Positions 31,924 through 40,508 of a DNA stretch of 64,000 nucleotides are shown here, piece after piece. The stretch lies in NCBI RefSeq assembly GCF_009936375.1, contig NZ_AP022332.1, forward strand, positions 1,228,501-1,292,500. The letters run 5' to 3'. Made by a program: the position numbers and the translations under genes. A model generated the notes under the pieces. It saw only the letters and a list, made by a program, of their open reading frames with translations. It did no database searches and was not told the DNA's origin. The stretch comes from Methylosinus sp. C49. Lineage in GTDB: Bacteria; Pseudomonadota; Alphaproteobacteria; Rhizobiales; Beijerinckiaceae. Numbering within the stretch: the first letter of the stretch is position 1; every line of letters begins with the position of its first letter.

Positions 31924-32376
31924 ATGCGCGCCCTATTCCGTTTCCACGCTCTGCCCGCCCTCGCCGCATTGGCGCTCGTCGCTGCGCCGCTCCCGGCGCT
32001 CGCGCAGAGCTCCGCGACGACCACCACCGCCACCGGAATCAAGATCACCGACACAAAGGTCGGGACCGGCTCCGGCGCGGAGCCGGGGCAGATGCTGAAG
32101 ATGCATTACACCGGCTGGGTCTCGCAGAACGGCGCCAAGGGCAAGAAGTTCGACAGCTCGCTGGACCGCGGCCAGCCCTTCGAGTTCCGCCTCTCGGCCG
32201 GACAGGTGATCGCCGGCTGGGATCAGGGCATTCTCGGCATGAAGGTCGGCGGCAAGCGCACGCTGGTCATTCCGCCCGAGCTCGGCTATGGCGCGCGCGG
32301 CGCCGGCGGCGTGATACCGCCCAACGCCACGCTCATTTTCGATGTCGAGCTGATCGAGATCAAAGGGCAGATCTGA
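31924..32376 (+). CDS. Periplasmic FKBP-type peptidyl-prolyl isomerase
   Basis: A 150-aa folding catalyst for the periplasm. The signal peptide is [20 protein letters not shown] with cleavage near ALAQ. The single FKBP domain shows [55 protein letters not shown] and the closing [17 protein letters not shown]. It is the minimal FKBP form without the dimerisation domain of E. coli FkpA. The ATG at 31924 is chosen because the signal peptide starts there. A palindromic repeat follows the stop. Confidence 0.94.
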   Translation: MRALFRFHALPALAALALVAAPLPALAQSSATTTTATGIKITDTKVGTGSGAEPGQMLKMHYTGWVSQNGAKGKKFDSSLDRGQPFEFRLSAGQVIAGWDQGILGMKVGGKRTLVIPPELGYGARGAGGVIPPNATLIFDVELIEIKGQI

Positions 32377-32394
32377 CGGCCGCGCGCCGCTTTT

Positions 32395-32450
32395 GCGAGC
32401 GAAGCGAAGCGATCCAGAGACGAGGGGCCGCCCTGGATCGCTTCGCAGCT
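32395..32450. repeat. intergenic palindromic repeat, family A copy 2
   Basis: CGAAGCGATCCAG (32405-32417) and CTGGATCGCTTCG (32433-32445) are perfect 13-bp arms around a 15-nt loop, preceded by TTTTGCGAGCGAAG. The left side matches the repeat at 1416-1495 almost base for base over TTGCGAGCGnAGCGAAnCG and ATCCAGAG. It may also terminate the FKBP transcript. Confidence 0.8.
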
Positions 32451-32481
32451 CACGCCTCTCGAATTGAGAAGCGAACTCGCG

Positions 32482-34035
32482 TCACATCCGCACCAGATGG
32501 TCGAAGGCCGACAGCGCCGCCGTCGCGCCTTCGCCCATGGCGATGACGATCTGCTTATAGGGAACCGTCGTCGCGTCGCCGGCCGCGAACACGCCTGGCG
32601 CCGAGGTGTGGCAGCGGCGGTCGATCTCGATCTCCTTATAGGGCGAGAGCGTCACCGCGCCATTCAGCCATTCCGTGTTGGGCAGCAGGCCGATCTGCAC
32701 GAACACGCCTTCCAATTCGACAGTGCGCGTCGCCTCGCTCTCGCGGTCGCGATAGACGAGCCCCGTCACCTTGGCGCCGTCGCCGAGAATCTCGGTCGTC
32801 TGCGCCGAGACGAGAATCGTCACATTGGGCAGCGAGCGCAGCTTCTCCTGCAAGATCCCATCGGCGCGCAGTTTGCCGTCGAATTCGAGCAAGGTCACAT
32901 GCGAGGCGAGGCCGGCGAGATCGATCGCCGCCTCGACGCCGGAATTGCCGCCGCCGATCACCGCCACGCGCTTGCCTTTGAACAGAGGCCCGTCGCAATG
33001 CGGGCAATAGGCGACGCCCTTGGTCATATATTCCGTCTCGCCCGGCACATTGATGCGCCGCCAGCGCGCGCCCGGCGCCAGAATGATCGTCTTCGATTTG
33101 AGCGTCGCGCCATTGGCGAGCTTCAGCTCCGTGAGACCGCCGGCCTGCGCCGCCGGAATCAGCGCGGAAGCGATCTGGCCATTCATCACATCGACGGAAT
33201 ATTCCGCGACGTGACGCTCCAGCGCCGCCGCCATATGCGGGCCTTCCGTGTGCGGAACGGAGATGAAATTCTCTATGCCCGCCGTGTCCTGCACCTGGCC
33301 GCCGAAACGCTCGGCGACAATGCCGGTGCGCACGCCTTTGCGCGCGGCGTAGATCGCCGCCGCCGCGCCCGCCGGGCCGCCGCCGACCACCAGCACGTCG
33401 AAAGGCTCCTTGGCGGAAATGGACGCGGCCTTTTTCTCGCCGGCGCCGGCGTCGAGCTTGTCGAGAATCTGCTCCAGCGTCGCGCGGCCATGCTGGAAGG
33501 GCTCGCCGTTCAGATAGACGGCGGGCACCGCCATTATGCCGCGCTCCTCCACCTCCTTGGGGAACAGCCCGCCGTCGATCGCCACATGGCGCACGCGCGG
33601 ATTGAGCGCCGCCATCGTGTCGAGCGCCTGCACCACCTCCGGGCAGTTCTGGCAGGTGAGCGAGAAATAGGTCTCGAAGCGATATTCGCCGTCGAGCGCC
33701 TTTATGCGCGCAAGGGTTTCCTCGTCCTCCTTCGGCGGATGGCCGCCGACATGCAGCAGCGCCAGCACGAAGGAGTTGAATTCGTGGCCGCCCGGAATGG
33801 CGGCGAAGCGCAAGCCGACATCGGCGCCTTGGCGCTCGATCGCGAAAGAGGGACGGCGCGAATCATCGTCGCTGCGCACATAGGAGATATTGTCCGAGAC
33901 GCTCGCGACCTCCTGCAGCAGCTCGGCGAGCTCTGTGGATTTCTCGCTGTCATCGAGCGAGGCGCGGAGCGTGATGGGCGTGACGATGCGCGCGAAATAG
34001 GCCTGCAGCTGTGTTTTCAGAGCGGCGTCCAGCAT
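32482..34035 (-). CDS. ahpF: Alkyl hydroperoxide reductase subunit F
   Basis: NAD(P)H-dependent flavoprotein disulfide reductase that recharges AhpC; 517 aa, normal for AhpF. The N-terminal double thioredoxin-like domain carries the redox pair in [16 protein letters not shown] flexible linker leads to the FAD site [20 protein letters not shown], the NAD site [19 protein letters not shown] and the second redox pair [10 protein letters not shown]. The ATG at 34035 gives the family N-terminus [14 protein letters not shown]; the open frame further upstream is not coding. It follows ahpC on the same strand after a 205-bp repeat-bearing gap. Confidence 0.97.
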   Translation of the reverse strand: MLDAALKTQLQAYFARIVTPITLRASLDDSEKSTELAELLQEVASVSDNISYVRSDDDSRRPSFAIERQGADVGLRFAAIPGGHEFNSFVLALLHVGGHPPKEDEETLARIKALDGEYRFETYFSLTCQNCPEVVQALDTMAALNPRVRHVAIDGGLFPKEVEERGIMAVPAVYLNGEPFQHGRATLEQILDKLDAGAGEKKAASISAKEPFDVLVVGGGPAGAAAAIYAARKGVRTGIVAERFGGQVQDTAGIENFISVPHTEGPHMAAALERHVAEYSVDVMNGQIASALIPAAQAGGLTELKLANGATLKSKTIILAPGARWRRINVPGETEYMTKGVAYCPHCDGPLFKGKRVAVIGGGNSGVEAAIDLAGLASHVTLLEFDGKLRADGILQEKLRSLPNVTILVSAQTTEILGDGAKVTGLVYRDRESEATRTVELEGVFVQIGLLPNTEWLNGAVTLSPYKEIEIDRRCHTSAPGVFAAGDATTVPYKQIVIAMGEGATAALSAFDHLVRM

Positions 34036-34061
34036 CTTCGACTCCCGATGTTCGAGAACAA

Positions 34062-34176
34062 TCCCCTCGTCCTGAGGAGCCCGCGAAGCCGGCGTCTCGA
34101 AGGACGCATCGTTGCGCGCGCTGGAGCATCCTTCGAGGCTTTTTGCGTTCCACAAAAAGCGCCTCAGGATGAGGCG
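34062..34176. repeat. intergenic palindromic repeat, family C
   Basis: CCTCGTCCTGAGG (34065-34077) and CCTCAGGATGAGG (34162-34174) form a 13-bp inverted repeat with one mismatch. The interior has the further complementary pieces CTCGAAGGA and TCCTTCGAG. This resembles repeats common between genes in Rhizobiales. It lies between ahpC and ahpF, where an mRNA hairpin could uncouple their expression. Confidence 0.7.
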
Positions 34177-34240
34177 GGGGAATTTTCGATGGCCCGGAGG
34201 AGCCCCCGGCCGGCAGACCGGCCGGGAGCGTCGTGCGGTA

Positions 34241-34804
34241 TTAGATCTTGCCGACGAGGTCGAGCGAGGGGGCGAGCGTCTTCTGACCCTCTTCCCACTT
34301 GGCCGGGCAGACCTCGCCCGGATGCGCCGCGACATACTGCGCCGCCTTGACCTTGCGCAGCAGCTCGAGCGCATTGCGGCCGACGCCGCCGGCGTTGATC
34401 TCGACGATCTGAATCTTGCCGTCGGGATCGATGACGAAAGTGCCGCGGTCGGCGAGGCCGGCCTCTTCGATCAGCACGTCGAAATTGCGGCTCAGCGTCA
34501 GCGTCGGATCGCCGACCAACGGATACTCGATCTTGCCGATCGCCGGCGAGGTGTCGTGCCAAGCCTTATGGGCGAAATGCGTGTCGGTGGAGACGCCGTA
34601 GATCTCGACGCCGATCGCCTTGAAGGCGGCGTAGTTGGTGGCGAGGTCCTCGAGCTCGGTCGGGCAGACGAAGGTGAAGTCGGCCGGATAGAAGAAGAAC
34701 ACCGACCACTTGCCCTTGAGCGTGGCTTCGGTGACGTCGACGAACTTGCCGGCGTGGAAGGCGGTCGCCTTGAACGGCTTGATCTCGGAGCCGATGAGAG
34801 ACAT
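34241..34804 (-). CDS. ahpC: Peroxiredoxin, alkyl hydroperoxide reductase subunit C
   Basis: Typical 2-Cys peroxiredoxin that reduces hydrogen peroxide, organic peroxides and peroxynitrite; 187 aa. The peroxidatic cysteine is Cys47 in [16 protein letters not shown] and the resolving cysteine is Cys166 in [14 protein letters not shown] conserved start [13 protein letters not shown] is preceded by GAGGAGAAAATCGA. It is upstream of ahpF and divergent from oxyR. The shared 152-bp gap carries OxyR-like dyads, so induction by peroxide is expected. Confidence 0.98.
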   Translation of the reverse strand: MSLIGSEIKPFKATAFHAGKFVDVTEATLKGKWSVFFFYPADFTFVCPTELEDLATNYAAFKAIGVEIYGVSTDTHFAHKAWHDTSPAIGKIEYPLVGDPTLTLSRNFDVLIEEAGLADRGTFVIDPDGKIQIVEINAGGVGRNALELLRKVKAAQYVAAHPGEVCPAKWEEGQKTLAPSLDLVGKI

Positions 34805-34896
34805 TCGATTTTCTCCTCGAGTGGTGAAGGCGCGCGAGAGGCGGATGAGTCCGCGGGCCTTCGGGGAAGACGCCCGGGAACCTAGAGGGGTTTCAC

Positions 34897-34947
34897 TATC
34901 GATAAAAGCGAAAAAAACAGGCTTCAATAATCGAATTTAGCGATTAT
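34897..34947. promoter_or_regulatory. candidate OxyR operator between ahpC and oxyR
   Basis: Two dyads lie about 36 bp apart, centre to centre: TATCGATA (34897-34904) and the perfect ATAATCG-N7-CGATTAT (34927-34947). Both have the LysR-type half-site pattern. The second ends 9 bp before the oxyR ATG, so binding would block oxyR expression (autorepression). The region is markedly AT-rich compared with its surroundings. Confidence 0.65.
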
Positions 34948-34956
34948 GTTGGGCAG

Positions 34957-35940
34957 ATGGCGGTTTTGCCCACCCTCAGGCAGCTGCGTTTTCTGGTCGC
35001 CGTCGTGGACGAGCGGCATTTCGGCCGCGCGGCCGAGGTCTGCCTCGTCGGCCAATCGACGCTCAGCGCCGGAATATTGGAGCTCGAGCAATTGCTCGGC
35101 GTGCGCCTCTTCGAGCGCACCAAGCGCAAGGTCTCGCCGACGCCGGTGGGCCGCGAATTGGCCGAGCGCGCGCGCACGATTCTCCGCGAGGCGCAGGATA
35201 TCGTCGAGCTGGCGCGCGCCGCTCAGGCGCCCATGTCCGGGCCGCTGCGGCTCGGCGTCATTCCGACCATAGGGCCGTTTCTGTTTCCGCGTGTGCTGCC
35301 GCGGCTGCGCTCCGCCTTTCCAGAGCTGAAGCTCTATTTGCGCGAGGAGCAGACCGAGCCGCTGCTGGCGCGTCTCGACGCCGGCGAATTGGACGCCGCC
35401 GTGCTGGCGCTTCCCTATCCTTCGCGCGGCATGGAGACGATCGATCTCGGCGAAGATCCTTTCGTCGTCGTCTGCCCACCGGGGCATAGGCTGAGCCGAA
35501 TGACGGCGGTCGGGCATGACGATATGGCGGCCGAGGATCTGCTGCTGCTGGAGGAGGGCCATTGCCTGCGCGATCATGCGCTCGCCGCATGTGCGCTCGA
35601 GGGCGCGCGGCGCAATGTCGCCTTTCAGGGCACCAGCCTGCATACGCTGGCGCAAATGGTCGCCAATGGGCTCGGCGTGACGCTGCTGCCGCAAATGGCG
35701 CTGGACGCCGGAATATTGCGCGGGCTCGATCTCGAGGTGCGGCCGCTCTCGGGCGAGGCGCCCTTCCGCCGCATCGGCCTCGTCTTTCGCGCCTCCTCCG
35801 CGCGCAAGGAGACGTTCCGCCGTCTCGCGCGCGCGCTCGAGGGATTTTTGGCGGAGGCCGCGCCGGTGGAGAAAGCGAAAGCGTCTACGGCGCTCGCGCG
35901 CGGCGCGAGGAAGAGCGCGGCTGGCCCACGTCGCAAGTGA
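34957..35940 (+). CDS. oxyR: LysR-type peroxide regulator OxyR
   Basis: A 327-aa LysR-family activator. The N-terminal winged helix-turn-helix is LPTLRQLRFLVAVVDERHFG through STLSAGILELEQLLGVRLFE. The OxyR redox pair is present: Cys203 in LEEGHCLRDH and Cys212 in ALAACALEG, matching C199/C208 of E. coli OxyR. Divergent orientation to ahpC with an LTTR-like dyad at its own start supports the assignment. An alanine/lysine-rich tail of about 25 residues extends past the usual end. Confidence 0.95.
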   Translation: MAVLPTLRQLRFLVAVVDERHFGRAAEVCLVGQSTLSAGILELEQLLGVRLFERTKRKVSPTPVGRELAERARTILREAQDIVELARAAQAPMSGPLRLGVIPTIGPFLFPRVLPRLRSAFPELKLYLREEQTEPLLARLDAGELDAAVLALPYPSRGMETIDLGEDPFVVVCPPGHRLSRMTAVGHDDMAAEDLLLLEEGHCLRDHALAACALEGARRNVAFQGTSLHTLAQMVANGLGVTLLPQMALDAGILRGLDLEVRPLSGEAPFRRIGLVFRASSARKETFRRLARALEGFLAEAAPVEKAKASTALARGARKSAAGPRRK

Positions 35941-35958
35941 CGTGCGGCGATGGGCGCT

Positions 35959-36942
35959 TCAACTCGAACGATCGAGAATTGCGGCAAAGTCCTTGCGATC
36001 GACATTGCCGCCCGAAGCGATGACGGCCACCGTCATTCCCGCGAAGCGTTCGCGTTCGATCAGCGCGCAGGCGAGCGCCGCCGCGCCGCCGGGCTCCAGC
36101 ATGATGCGGAAATGCTCTGCGGCGACGCGCATCGCGGCTTCGACTTGCGCATCTGTCGCCGTGAGCCCCTGCGCGCCACAGGCGAGCAGAATCGGCAGCG
36201 TGTGGCGGCCGGGCGTCGGCGCGAGCAGCGCGTCGCAGATCGAGCCGGTGAGCGCGGCGTTGACCTGCGGGTCGCCGCTCTCGAGCGAGCGACGCATATC
36301 GTCGAAGCCCGCCGGCTCCGCCGTGAACATTTGCGGCGCGCGCTCGAAGAGTGGCAAGGTCAGCGCAATGCCGGAGGCGAGCCCGCCGCCGCTGCAGGAG
36401 GCGATGATCGCATCCGGCGCAATGTCTTTCGCGCGCGTCTGCGCGACTATCTCGAGGCCGATGGTTCCTTGTCCGGCGATGGTGCGCGGATCGTCGTAAG
36501 GGTGAATGAAGCGCAGGCCTTCCTGCTCGGCGAGGCGGCGCGTCATCGCATCGCGATCATTGCTCAGACGATCATAGAATTCGACGCGCGCCCCCAGCGC
36601 CTTCGTGCGCTCGAGCTTGACGCGGGGCGCGTCGCGCGGCATCACGAGCGTCGCGGAAACCCCCAGAGCATGCGCAGCGAAGGCGACGGCCTGCGCATGA
36701 TTGCCGGAAGAAACCGCGATGACGCCGCGGCGCCGCTCCTCATCCGTCAGCTGCAAGAGCTGATTGAAGGCGCCGCGTAGCTTGAAGGCGCCGATCGGCT
36801 GAAGATTCTCCGCCTTCACCAAAAGGCGAAAGCCGATCTCCTCGTCGAGCAGCGGCGCCGTGAGCAATGGCGTCGCCTCGACATGCGGAGCGATGCGCGT
36901 CGCCGCGGCTTCGATATCGGCGAGAGTGAGCGGCGCGCTCAT
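35959..36942 (-). CDS. Threonine/serine dehydratase-like PLP enzyme
   Basis: Fold-type II PLP enzyme of 327 aa, related to catabolic threonine dehydratase and serine racemase. The PLP lysine is in PIGAFKLRGAFNQL, the substrate loop is VSSGNHAQAVAFAAH and the phosphate-binding glycine loop is SCSGGGLASG. There is no C-terminal ACT regulatory domain, so feedback control by isoleucine is not expected. The ATG at 36942 fits the family; another in frame at 36960 overlaps the stop of the upstream crotonase-like gene (ATGA) and may be used instead. It is the last gene of a DUF2252 - crotonase - PLP operon. Confidence 0.9.
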   Translation of the reverse strand: MSAPLTLADIEAAATRIAPHVEATPLLTAPLLDEEIGFRLLVKAENLQPIGAFKLRGAFNQLLQLTDEERRRGVIAVSSGNHAQAVAFAAHALGVSATLVMPRDAPRVKLERTKALGARVEFYDRLSNDRDAMTRRLAEQEGLRFIHPYDDPRTIAGQGTIGLEIVAQTRAKDIAPDAIIASCSGGGLASGIALTLPLFERAPQMFTAEPAGFDDMRRSLESGDPQVNAALTGSICDALLAPTPGRHTLPILLACGAQGLTATDAQVEAAMRVAAEHFRIMLEPGGAAALACALIERERFAGMTVAVIASGGNVDRKDFAAILDRSS

Positions 36943-36956
36943 GTCATTTCCCCAGC

Positions 36957-37751
36957 TCATTTCCCATTGAATTTCGGCTCGCGCTTCTCGAGAAAAGCCG
37001 TGCGGCCTTCTGCATAATCGGCGCTGTCGAAACAGGCTGCTGTGAGCTTCTCGCAATCTTCCGCCGAGAGCGCATGCGGCAATCCAGACGCGCGCCTTAT
37101 CGCGGCCTTGGCGGCGCGCAGAGTGAGCGGCGCATTGGCGGCGATCCCGCGCGCGATATTCATGATCGCCGCGTCGAATCCGTCTTTCGGCAGCACGCGC
37201 GAGACAAAGCCCGCGGCGCGCGCCTCATCGGCGTTTATGCGTCGCGCGGTGAAGAAGAGATCCATGGCGTTCTGCGGGCCGACGGCGGCGACGACATAGC
37301 TCATCGCTTCCGGCGGATAGCCGACGCCGAGCCGTCCCGCGGGAATGCCGAACACGCAAGCCTCCGCCGCTATGCGCAGATCGCAGGCGGCCGCGAGCCC
37401 CATGCCGCCGCCCATGCAATAGCCGGCGATCGCCGCGATCACCGGCTTGCCGAGGCGCGACAGCGCGTCGAAGGCTTCGACATTGGCCTGCTCATAGGCG
37501 CGGCCGCCTTCCGCTGTCGCGCGCACGGTGGAGAATTCCGAAATATCGGCGCCGGAGCAGAATGGCAGCGACGGCGCGCCGGTCAGCACCACGACGCGCA
37601 CGGTCTCGTCGGCGTCGAGCGCGGCCAGCAGCGGCGGCAATGCGCGCCACATCGAGAAATCGAAAGCGTTGCGTCGCTCGCCATTGTCGATGAGGACGCG
37701 CGCGACGCCCTCCGCGATGACGGCGTGCAGCTTCGGTGTCGAGTCGCTCAT
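36957..37751 (-). CDS. Crotonase-superfamily protein lacking both catalytic glutamates
   Basis: A 264-aa enoyl-CoA hydratase/isomerase-fold protein. The oxyanion-hole segments are present (FCSGADISEF and AIAGYCMGGGMGLAAACD). However, the two catalytic glutamates of classical enoyl-CoA hydratases are replaced: GGGCE becomes GGGMG (Gly118) and the FGxPE position becomes FGIPAG (Ala138). It probably binds an acyl-CoA but performs another reaction. Its start overlaps the DUF2252 stop and its stop overlaps a possible start of the PLP gene, so translation is coupled. An annotation as plain enoyl-CoA hydratase would be misleading. Confidence 0.88.
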   Translation of the reverse strand: MSDSTPKLHAVIAEGVARVLIDNGERRNAFDFSMWRALPPLLAALDADETVRVVVLTGAPSLPFCSGADISEFSTVRATAEGGRAYEQANVEAFDALSRLGKPVIAAIAGYCMGGGMGLAAACDLRIAAEACVFGIPAGRLGVGYPPEAMSYVVAAVGPQNAMDLFFTARRINADEARAAGFVSRVLPKDGFDAAIMNIARGIAANAPLTLRAAKAAIRRASGLPHALSAEDCEKLTAACFDSADYAEGRTAFLEKREPKFNGK

Positions 37752-39139
37752 CGGCCTTTGTCGCTCCCTTCCGCTTCGTCTTTCGCCTTGGCGCGCCAGG
37801 CCAGAAACTCCGCGTGATCGCAGGTGTTGCGCGCGGCGTAGAGCATGGCGAAGGACGCCATGGCGTCGTCGAAGGCGCCGCTCTTGCCCATATAGCCGCA
37901 GATGATCGCAGGATCGGCGGAGCGCGCATGGGCGCGCGCCAGCACGCTGCCGCAGAGCGCGGCGTAATCGTCGAGCGCATGCTCCTCGAAGAGCTCCGCG
38001 ACCGAGCCGAGGCGGCGGTTCTTCAAATGGCGCACATAGAAATGCCGGCCGGTGGATTCGTCCTCGGCCCAGCCGAGGAAGAGATCGGTCGAGGCCTGCA
38101 TCACGCGCTGGCCATGCACGACGCGCTTGCCTTCGGCGTCCTTCCATTGCGCCGCGGCCTCCGGCGCGAGCCGCGCCAGCACGGAGGGGCGCGCTTCCTT
38201 CAATTGCAGGAACAAGGGCTCGTCGTCGGCGGTGGCGAAGAGACCGATGGCGCAGAATGTGCCGACGCTGCCGATGCCGACGACCTTGAAAGCCGTATCC
38301 GTCAGCGCATAGCGGCGCAGCAGCGCGACCACTTCGGGATTGAGCGTCGCGCCGCAGCTCGCGAATGTCGCGGGTATGTCGAAACGCGTCGCGGCGCCGC
38401 CGCCATTGCCGATGTGATAGATGAGCGGCGGCCGCTCCTCTATGCGCAGGCCCATGGGCGTCGATTCGATATGCGGGAAATTATCGTCCTCGCGATCGGG
38501 CCGCGTCGCGGCGACGAGACCGCGCAATTTGCGCGCGAGCCGCTCGTGGAGCCCGTCCGCGACATGGACGAGATCGATGCGGTCGCGCCACGCCTTCAGC
38601 GGCGACAGACGCGAGAGGCCGCGCATATGGCGGCGATAGCCCCGCGCGGCCAGCTCGGCCGCATGGCGCGCGCGTTTTTCCGAGCGGCCGGCGTCCAGAG
38701 CGGCGACGGCGAAGCTCGCGCAGAGACGCCGCAGATCGACGGTGAAGTCGATATTGGGCAGCGTCTCGTCGAAATCGTTTATGTCGAAGAGCACATTGCC
38801 TTCCGACGACAAGAGCGCGCCGAAATTCATCAAATGGCAGTCGCCGCAAGATTGCGTCGAAATGCCCGGCGTCGGCAGAGCGGCGAGATCCTCCGCCATG
38901 ATCGAGGCGGCGCCGCGCAGAAAGGCGAAGGAGGATTGCGCCATGCGCTCATAACGAATGGGCAGCAGCGAGGCGACGCGGCCTTCGTCCGTGGCGGCGA
39001 GAATAGCGGTGGGGTCGCGCTCGACGGGCGAGAAATCCGCGAGGCTCTCGCGCGGCGCGAAGCGCCGCCGCTCCTTGCCGGCCGCATAGCGCTCGGCGAA
39101 AACGAGATGATGCGAAGCCGCGGCTCCATGTTCCTGCAT
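37748..39139 (-). CDS. DUF2252 family protein
   Basis: A 463-aa soluble protein of the DUF2252 family, which has a remote kinase-like fold and no established activity. Typical features are SFAFLRGAASIMAEDL, the GDCHLMNFG motif, NDFDETLPNIDFTVDLRRL, and the late HLKNRRLGS and CGYMGKSGAFDDAMASFA segments. The His/Asp motifs look like an aminoglycoside-phosphotransferase-like active site. It is first in an overlapping operon with a crotonase-like and a threonine dehydratase-like gene. The ATG at 39139 follows GGAGAATTGCG; the much longer open frame upstream is noise. Confidence 0.88.
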   Translation of the reverse strand: MQEHGAAASHHLVFAERYAAGKERRRFAPRESLADFSPVERDPTAILAATDEGRVASLLPIRYERMAQSSFAFLRGAASIMAEDLAALPTPGISTQSCGDCHLMNFGALLSSEGNVLFDINDFDETLPNIDFTVDLRRLCASFAVAALDAGRSEKRARHAAELAARGYRRHMRGLSRLSPLKAWRDRIDLVHVADGLHERLARKLRGLVAATRPDREDDNFPHIESTPMGLRIEERPPLIYHIGNGGGAATRFDIPATFASCGATLNPEVVALLRRYALTDTAFKVVGIGSVGTFCAIGLFATADDEPLFLQLKEARPSVLARLAPEAAAQWKDAEGKRVVHGQRVMQASTDLFLGWAEDESTGRHFYVRHLKNRRLGSVAELFEEHALDDYAALCGSVLARAHARSADPAIICGYMGKSGAFDDAMASFAMLYAARNTCDHAEFLAWRAKAKDEAEGSDKGR

Positions 39140-39189
39140 CGCAATTCTCCATGGCGCCGAGCGGCGCGAAACCGAGATGAAGCGCCGAA

Positions 39190-39225
39190 TCTTCTCCCTC
39201 TCCCGCGCAGGCGGGGGAGGAGCCG
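39190..39225. repeat. palindromic repeat, family B copy 4 (single unit)
   Basis: TCTCCCTCTCCCGC-gcag-GCGGGGGAGGAG forms one hairpin unit of the family B type, between the DUF2252 gene and the secreted unknown that ends at 39235. Confidence 0.55.
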
Positions 39226-39234
39226 CGCGTCGAT

Positions 39235-39849
39235 CTAATCGATCGCCGCTTCTATGACGCGCGCCAGCGCGCCGAGCCTCTGCTCGATGAGCGCGGGCGT
39301 CTCGCAGACATAGGAGAGCGCATGGCGCCGCTCGTCGAAAACGCGCAAATCCCATTGCAGCGCCTCGCTGGCGTCCTTGATTTTTTGCGCGTCCTGCGTC
39401 GGCTTGTCCTGCTCGGCGCGCATCGCCTGCGTCTCCTCGCGCAGCCGCTCGGCGAGCAGCTTCTGCTTGGCGCCATAGCGGTCGAGCCCGGAGAGCACTT
39501 CGCGGCGCTCGGCCTCGAGCGTGTCGTAGACGCCGGCAAAAAGCGCCGTCAGCCGCTCCTTGCGCTTGTCTCCCGCCGCCGCGGCGAAATCCGCCACCAG
39601 CTTTTGCGCGGTCTCGATCGGCGTGCGTCGCGCGCTGACGCGGGCGACGAGATCGGCGAGCGCGGACTCCTCGCGCCAAGCCTTCGCGCCGTCGAGCGAG
39701 GGGCCGGTCCAGACGCCGGCGACGGCGACGCTCGGCACCTTCACCTGACGGCAGGGCCAATCGCTCTGTCCCGCCGCCTGCGGCTGCGCATGCGCTACGG
39801 ACGCGCAAGAAAGAGCGAGAGCCAGAGCGGCGGAAAGGTAAGTCTTCAT
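39235..39849 (-). CDS. secreted hypothetical protein, helical
   Basis: A 204-aa protein with a clear signal peptide (MKTYLSAALALALSCASVAH, cleavage near AHAQ). The mature part is largely helical and charged (LTALFAGVYDTLEAERREVL, then LLAERLREETQAMRAEQDK), consistent with a coiled coil in the periplasm. Two mature cysteines (WPCRQVKV and YVCETP) near the two ends could form a disulfide. No family is recognised. It lies on the same strand as the DUF2252 operon, upstream of it, with a 95-bp gap carrying a repeat. Confidence 0.8.
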   Translation of the reverse strand: MKTYLSAALALALSCASVAHAQPQAAGQSDWPCRQVKVPSVAVAGVWTGPSLDGAKAWREESALADLVARVSARRTPIETAQKLVADFAAAAGDKRKERLTALFAGVYDTLEAERREVLSGLDRYGAKQKLLAERLREETQAMRAEQDKPTQDAQKIKDASEALQWDLRVFDERRHALSYVCETPALIEQRLGALARVIEAAID

Positions 39850-40508
39850 GGGGGAACGATCTGCGGCTGTGAGCGACGGGCCTCGTTTACGCCTTTTCGC
39901 CGCGCGCCGTAAAGGCGCGCCGATGCGCCCGGCGCCGCGCGGCGGCGGGGAGGAGGGGCGGCTCGGGACGCTCCGACCCCTTTCGGCCGCAGCGCGAAGA
40001 TGCGCCCCGATACGCGGCTTCGCCTTCTCGTCGGCGTCCCGAGGCGCATTCGGATCCGCGAATCCTGGGTTTTCATATTCAAGACCCGATCGCTTCCGAT
40101 GGCCTGGGCTCACGGAACGGCTCTCGCCCTCCCCATGGACGGGAGAGAAACGCCGGTTCGGCGACGCGCCGCCTGTCCAGGGAAGGGGGGGCGCCGTCCC
40201 GGATGGAGCCCCGGTCCCCGCCCGCGCTCCCTGACCCGAGAAGCGCGCCCTTGCGTCGACGGGAGCGAGGCAGAGATAGGAATAGGTTCAGGATTTGTCA
40301 AAGCGCCGGGGTGGGGAGATTCGGCTTCTGACTCTTCGCCGAGTGCGGGGCCTCGCGCGGAAGCCCACGACTTTGCGACGCGCCGGCGACGAGATCGATC
40401 GTCGCAGCCAGCCGCCACCCGCGCTTGCCGCGTTAACCGCGTTGCTCTTCTCTCCATCTCACCGACGACAGAATTGCGATCCGACCTATGTCGCTGGACA
40501 GCGGACAT
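39850..40508. other. intergenic region without a convincing gene
   Basis: A 659-bp gap between the secreted unknown and the histidine kinase 3' end. Open frames cross it on both strands, but their products are Arg/Pro-rich, lack start signals and look like high-GC noise. It contains several short GC-rich inverted repeats (for example around 39896-39925 and 40130-40170). The promoter of the 39849 gene should lie at its left edge. Confidence 0.5.
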
